Below are positions 7,361-9,358 of a stretch of DNA of 9,358 nucleotides, one piece after another. The notes under the pieces were generated by a model. It made no database searches, was not told where the DNA came from, and worked only from the letters and a program-made list of their open reading frames with translations. Positions within the stretch are counted from its first letter, which is position 1, and every line of letters starts with the position of its first letter. A program made the position numbers and the translations under genes. The stretch spans positions 1 through 9,358 of the forward strand of contig CAIXZI010000703.1 in NCBI GenBank assembly GCA_903923915.1. The letters are read 5' to 3'. Source of the DNA: an uncultured Bacteroidota bacterium (GTDB taxonomy: Bacteria; Bacteroidota; Bacteroidia; B-17B0; Aurantibacillaceae).

Positions 7361-8524
7361 ATGATTTCATTCGACAATACCGAAAAAGCCTTTATATCTA
7401 AAAGCGATGCTGATTTAATACGATCATACAGGCTTTTTAAAATTATAGGGAACCCAACATTTGTAAAGCTTGGAGCTGTTTTTACGCCTTTAGCTTTAAA
7501 CTTGCATTTGCCTATAAAAGGCATCATTAAAAATACCATTTACAAGCAATTTGTTGGTGGAGAAACCATTGCCGAGTGCGATGCAGCTATTAAAGAGCTT
7601 GCTAAATATAACATTGGTACTATTTTAGATTATTCGGTAGAAGGCAAAGAAACCGAGCCTGATTTTGATGCCTGCATGAATGAAACCATTGAAACCATTC
7701 ATCGAGCAAAAAATGATGTAAGCATTCCGTTTTGTGTTTTTAAGGTTACAGGTTTAGCCCGTTTTGCTCTTCTTGAAAAAGTAAGCGCAAAAGGTAATTT
7801 AACGAATGCTGAAAATACAGAGTGGGAGTGTGTAAGAGGCAGGGTGCATAGCATTTGCGAACAAGCCTATAAATTTTCTAAACCCTTGTTTTTTGATGCA
7901 GAAGAGAGTTGGATACAGCCTGCAATTGATGATTTAGCAACCGAAAACAAAGAAAAATTTAATAAAGAAACTGCTATCATTTATAATACCTATCAGCTTT
8001 ACAGGCATGATAGATTTATTTATTTAGCGCAATGTATTAAAGAAGCAAAAGAGAAAAATTATCACATTGGAGCTAAATTAGTGCGTGGCGCCTATATGGA
8101 AAAAGAACGTAAGCGTGCCGCAGAACAAAGCTATCCATCGCCTATACAGCCTAACAAAGAGGGTAGTGATGCAGATTATAATTTGGCTTTAGAACTTTGT
8201 GTAAAAAATATAGATTGCGTTAGTATTTGTGCTGGTACGCATAATGAACAAAGCAGCTTGCTTTTGGTTGATTTGATGCAGAAAAACAACATTCAGCCTA
8301 ATGATAAACGAATTTACTTTGCCCAACTGCTAGGTATGAGCGACCATATCAGTTATAACCTTTCTTTAGCAAAATACAATGTAGCTAAATATGTGCCTTA
8401 TGGCCCTGTTAAGGAGGTTTTGCCTTATTTATTACGTCGTGCTCAAGAAAACACCTCTGTAAAGGGACAAACCGGGCGAGAATTATCGCTCATTATCAAA
8501 GAAAAAAAACGCAGAAAAAAGTAG
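7361..8524 (+). CDS. Proline dehydrogenase (monofunctional, FAD-dependent)
   Basis: This enzyme oxidises L-proline to 1-pyrroline-5-carboxylate with FAD, passing electrons to the membrane quinone pool; it is the first step of proline catabolism. The 387 residues are the usual size for the stand-alone Bacteroidota enzyme and lack the P5C dehydrogenase part of PutA. Motifs along the barrel: TILDYSVEG (87-95), FKVTGLA (127-133), FFDAEES (177-183), YQLYRHD (211-217), KLVRGAYMEKER (239-250), GTHN (292-295), QLLGMSDH (322-329) and YGPVKEVLPYLLRRAQEN (347-364), whose Arg359-Arg360 pair matches the proline-carboxylate-binding arginines of PutA. It starts with SFDNTEKAF, as expected for the family, at an ATG just after a TAnnTTTG element. 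It ends in a Lys/Arg-rich tail (EKKRRKK). It is divergent from aroB with no evident metabolic link. Confidence 0.95.
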   Translation: MISFDNTEKAFISKSDADLIRSYRLFKIIGNPTFVKLGAVFTPLALNLHLPIKGIIKNTIYKQFVGGETIAECDAAIKELAKYNIGTILDYSVEGKETEPDFDACMNETIETIHRAKNDVSIPFCVFKVTGLARFALLEKVSAKGNLTNAENTEWECVRGRVHSICEQAYKFSKPLFFDAEESWIQPAIDDLATENKEKFNKETAIIYNTYQLYRHDRFIYLAQCIKEAKEKNYHIGAKLVRGAYMEKERKRAAEQSYPSPIQPNKEGSDADYNLALELCVKNIDCVSICAGTHNEQSSLLLVDLMQKNNIQPNDKRIYFAQLLGMSDHISYNLSLAKYNVAKYVPYGPVKEVLPYLLRRAQENTSVKGQTGRELSLIIKEKKRRKK

Positions 8525-8532
8525 TTAAATTA

Positions 8533-8563
8533 TTTGCTTTTTTCGAAACATTGAGTAGTTTTG
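8533..8563 (+). promoter_or_regulatory. Two-box Bacteroidota promoter of the winged-helix gene
   Basis: TTTG at 8533-8536, a 19-base spacer and TAGTTTTG at 8556-8563 fit the Bacteroidota -33/-7 consensus (TTTG, ~19-21 bp, TAnnTTTG). The ATG follows ten bases after the -7 box, leaving a leader of only a few bases and no Shine-Dalgarno. The promoter lies in the 49-bp gap after proline dehydrogenase, so this gene can be transcribed independently. Confidence 0.65.
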
Positions 8564-8572
8564 TTACTCAAT
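8550..8572. promoter_or_regulatory. Operator-like inverted repeat over the -7 box
   Basis: ATTGAGTA (8550-8557) and TACTCAAT (8565-8572) form a perfect 8-bp inverted repeat with a 7-base spacer, ending one base before the ATG at 8574. The -7 element TAGTTTTG lies inside it, so a bound protein would block RNA polymerase. The gene downstream encodes a winged-helix protein, so autoregulation is the simplest idea (inference). It could instead act as an mRNA hairpin at the start codon. Confidence 0.55.
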
Positions 8573-8573
8573 A

Positions 8574-9107
8574 ATGATTGAAACACTTATATCATCCAAA
8601 ACAAGGGTTAAGCTGTTACTGAAATTTTTTCTTAACAGTCGCACAACTGCCTATTTACGCAGCTTGGAAGAAGAATTTGGAGAATCTACCAACGGCATTC
8701 GTTTAGAACTTAACAAGTTTGAAAAGGCTGGGTTTATTGATTCTTATAGCGAAGGAAATAAGAAAATTTTTAAAGCCAATACCAAACACCCTTTATTTAA
8801 AGATATTAATAGCATAGTGCTTAAGCTTTCGGGCTTAGATCATGTGGTTGATTATATCATTCAGCGTATTGGCGATTTACACAAAGTTTATTTGGTTGGG
8901 AAATTAGCCAATGGACAAAACACCAACATTATTGATATAGTTTTAGTGGGAGATGATATTAACCAAACTTTTTTGCTTGAACAGATACAAAAGGCAGAAA
9001 AGAAAATTGGGAAAAAAATAAGATATGTGCATTTTAGTTCGGCTGAATTTGATTTGAATAAAATTAAAGAACCCGGCACGCATCCCTTGCTTCTTTGGAG
9101 TAAGTAA
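8574..9107 (+). CDS. Winged-helix regulator with degenerate nucleotidyltransferase-like domain
   Basis: The protein has 177 residues. Residues ~1-75 look like a winged helix-turn-helix: ISSKTRVKLLLKFFLN, LRSLEEEFGESTNGIRLELNKFEKAGFI, then a wing with SYSEGNKKIFKAN leading to HPLFKDI, a pattern seen in ArsR/MarR-like regulators. Residues ~95-165 resemble a MNT-type nucleotidyltransferase fold (HKVYLVGKLANGQNTNIIDIVLVGD), but the catalytic GS...SD.D pattern is broken: there is no Ser after the first Gly, and only one acidic residue stands where a D.D pair is expected. A DNA-binding protein with a non-catalytic sensor or interaction domain is therefore likely. I recall such ~180-residue proteins near surface-polysaccharide genes of Bacteroidota, but the target is unknown. 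The start is supported by its promoter and operator-like repeat. Confidence 0.75.
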   Translation: MIETLISSKTRVKLLLKFFLNSRTTAYLRSLEEEFGESTNGIRLELNKFEKAGFIDSYSEGNKKIFKANTKHPLFKDINSIVLKLSGLDHVVDYIIQRIGDLHKVYLVGKLANGQNTNIIDIVLVGDDINQTFLLEQIQKAEKKIGKKIRYVHFSSAEFDLNKIKEPGTHPLLLWSK

Positions 9108-9123
9108 AGAAAAATAAAAAGTT

Positions 9124-9156
9124 AGAATTTAAAAGTAATAAGCTCTTTTAAATTTT
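9124..9156 (+). terminator. AT-rich stem-loop, possible weak terminator
   Basis: AATTTAAAAG (9126-9135) pairs perfectly with CTTTTAAATT (9145-9154) around a 9-base loop, extendable by a G-U and an A-U pair, with four Ts at 9153-9156. It lies 18 bases after the stop of the winged-helix gene. The stem is almost entirely A-T and the T-run is part of it, so it may be only a by-product of the AT-rich repeat. Confidence 0.3.
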
Positions 9157-9177
9157 GACTTTCAAATTTTAAATTAG
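9146..9177. repeat. AT-rich 14-bp-period repeat, intergenic copy
   Basis: AAATTTTGACTTTC (9150-9163) is followed directly by AAATTTTAAATTAG (9164-9177), a 14-bp period starting with AAATTTT. The first 13 bases (9146-9158) are identical to a stretch of the repeat inside aroA at 5070-5082. This suggests the same low-complexity repeat family at two places in the window. Confidence 0.45.
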
Positions 9178-9184
9178 AACCTCA

Positions 9185-9204
9185 CTTAGTCTAATGTGAC
9201 TGAG
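9185..9204 (+). other. Small hairpin in the intergenic region before the GxxExxY gene
   Basis: CTTAGTC (9185-9191) and GACTGAG (9198-9204) pair over seven positions with one G-U around a six-base loop. The surrounding 9180-9226 is noticeably richer in G and C than its flanks. No T-run follows, so it does not look like an intrinsic terminator. It could be a remnant of a short palindromic repeat. The rest of 9108-9269 has no open reading frame I would defend. Confidence 0.3.
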
Positions 9205-9269
9205 GAGGCGAAGCTGTAAGAGGCCTTAATTAACCACATAGAACGCATAGTTTTTTAGTATAGAATATT

Positions 9270-9358
9270 TTGACTCCAATTATTTCAAAAAAATATTTAG
9301 ATGAATTAACTTATGAAGTTGTAGGTGCTGCTATAGAGGTGCATAAATCAATGGGTAG
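9270..9358 (+). CDS. GxxExxY-family protein, N-terminal fragment (3' partial)
   Basis: Reading from the TTG at 9270 gives TPIISKKYLDELTYEVVGAAI, then EVHKSMG and the window edge. The LTYEVVGAAIEVHK..G pattern is the characteristic N-terminus of the GxxExxY protein family (PF13366-like), which has a PD-(D/E)XK nuclease-like fold and no settled function. The name-giving GxxExxY motif would come just after the edge, so it cannot be seen. The in-frame stop TAG at 9261-9263 and the absence of any ATG before Met28 make TTG the likely start. It lies 162 bp after the winged-helix gene on the same strand, preceded by CACATAGAACGCATAG at 9235-9250. Confidence 0.75.
   Translation, partial: MTPIISKKYLDELTYEVVGAAIEVHKSMG

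Noticed and set aside
7357..7539. 60-codon minus-strand frame at the start of proline dehydrogenase
   Set aside because: It is antisense to the conserved N-terminus of proline dehydrogenase and overlaps the divergent promoter.
8888..9079. 63-codon minus-strand frame opposite the winged-helix gene
   Set aside because: It is antisense to the nucleotidyltransferase-like segment, with no independent support.
9180..9226. Decayed tRNA or small RNA gene in the GC-richer intergenic patch
   Set aside because: One 7-bp hairpin is visible, but no cloverleaf, T-loop or promoter; too little to call an RNA gene.
9261..9272. TAnnTTTG promoter at the start of the GxxExxY gene
   Set aside because: The TTTG at 9269-9272 overlaps the TTG start codon and is preceded by ATAT rather than TAnn, so it does not match the consensus.

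Overview
The window looks like an AT-rich chromosomal segment of a free-living Bacteroidota, probably Flavobacteriia- or Sphingobacteriia-like. The evidence is a giant surface protein with SprB-type repeats and a gliding-motility/type IX secretion C-terminal domain (CHU_C type), TAnnTTTG promoter elements, no recognisable Shine-Dalgarno sequences, and Bacteroidota-style versions of AroA, AroB and proline dehydrogenase. I see no rRNA, tRNA, CRISPR array or complete insertion sequence.

Layout. (1) Bases 2-4909, plus strand: the 3' portion (1635 codons visible) of a secreted multidomain adhesin-like protein, cut by the left edge. Its order is a glycine-rich domain, an Ig-like domain, an unrecognised ~170-residue module, a second Ig-like domain, eight SprB repeats, two further Ig/PKD-like domains, two PKD-like domains and a C-terminal sorting domain. 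(2) Bases 4911-7273, minus strand: aroB followed by aroA, overlapping by ATGA, a two-gene shikimate-pathway operon. AroA ends one base from the end of the surface-protein gene, so the two units converge stop-to-stop. (3) Bases 7274-7360: an 87-bp divergent promoter region with a TAnnTTTG element for each side, both so close to the start codons that leaderless or near-leaderless mRNAs are expected. (4) Bases 7361-8524, plus strand: proline dehydrogenase. (5) Bases 8574-9107, plus strand: a small winged-helix regulator fused to a degenerate nucleotidyltransferase-like domain. It has a good two-box Bacteroidota promoter and a perfect 8-bp inverted repeat around the -7 box. (6) Bases 9108-9269: non-coding, AT-rich, with repeat-like and hairpin sequences. 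(7) Bases 9270-9358: the beginning of a GxxExxY-family (PD-(D/E)XK-like) gene cut by the right edge.

The genes do not form one obvious system. aroA and aroB supply chorismate synthesis, proline dehydrogenase starts proline catabolism, and the surface protein is probably exported by the type IX system for adhesion or gliding. From memory, the regulator and GxxExxY gene often sit at the edge of surface-polysaccharide loci, so such a locus may begin to the right. The most interesting local signals are the operator-like palindrome at the regulator promoter, the three-repeat higher-order periodicity of the SprB array, the unknown module in the surface protein, and two apparent repeat-derived in-frame segments inside aroB and aroA. 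I found no convincing wholly new multi-gene system.
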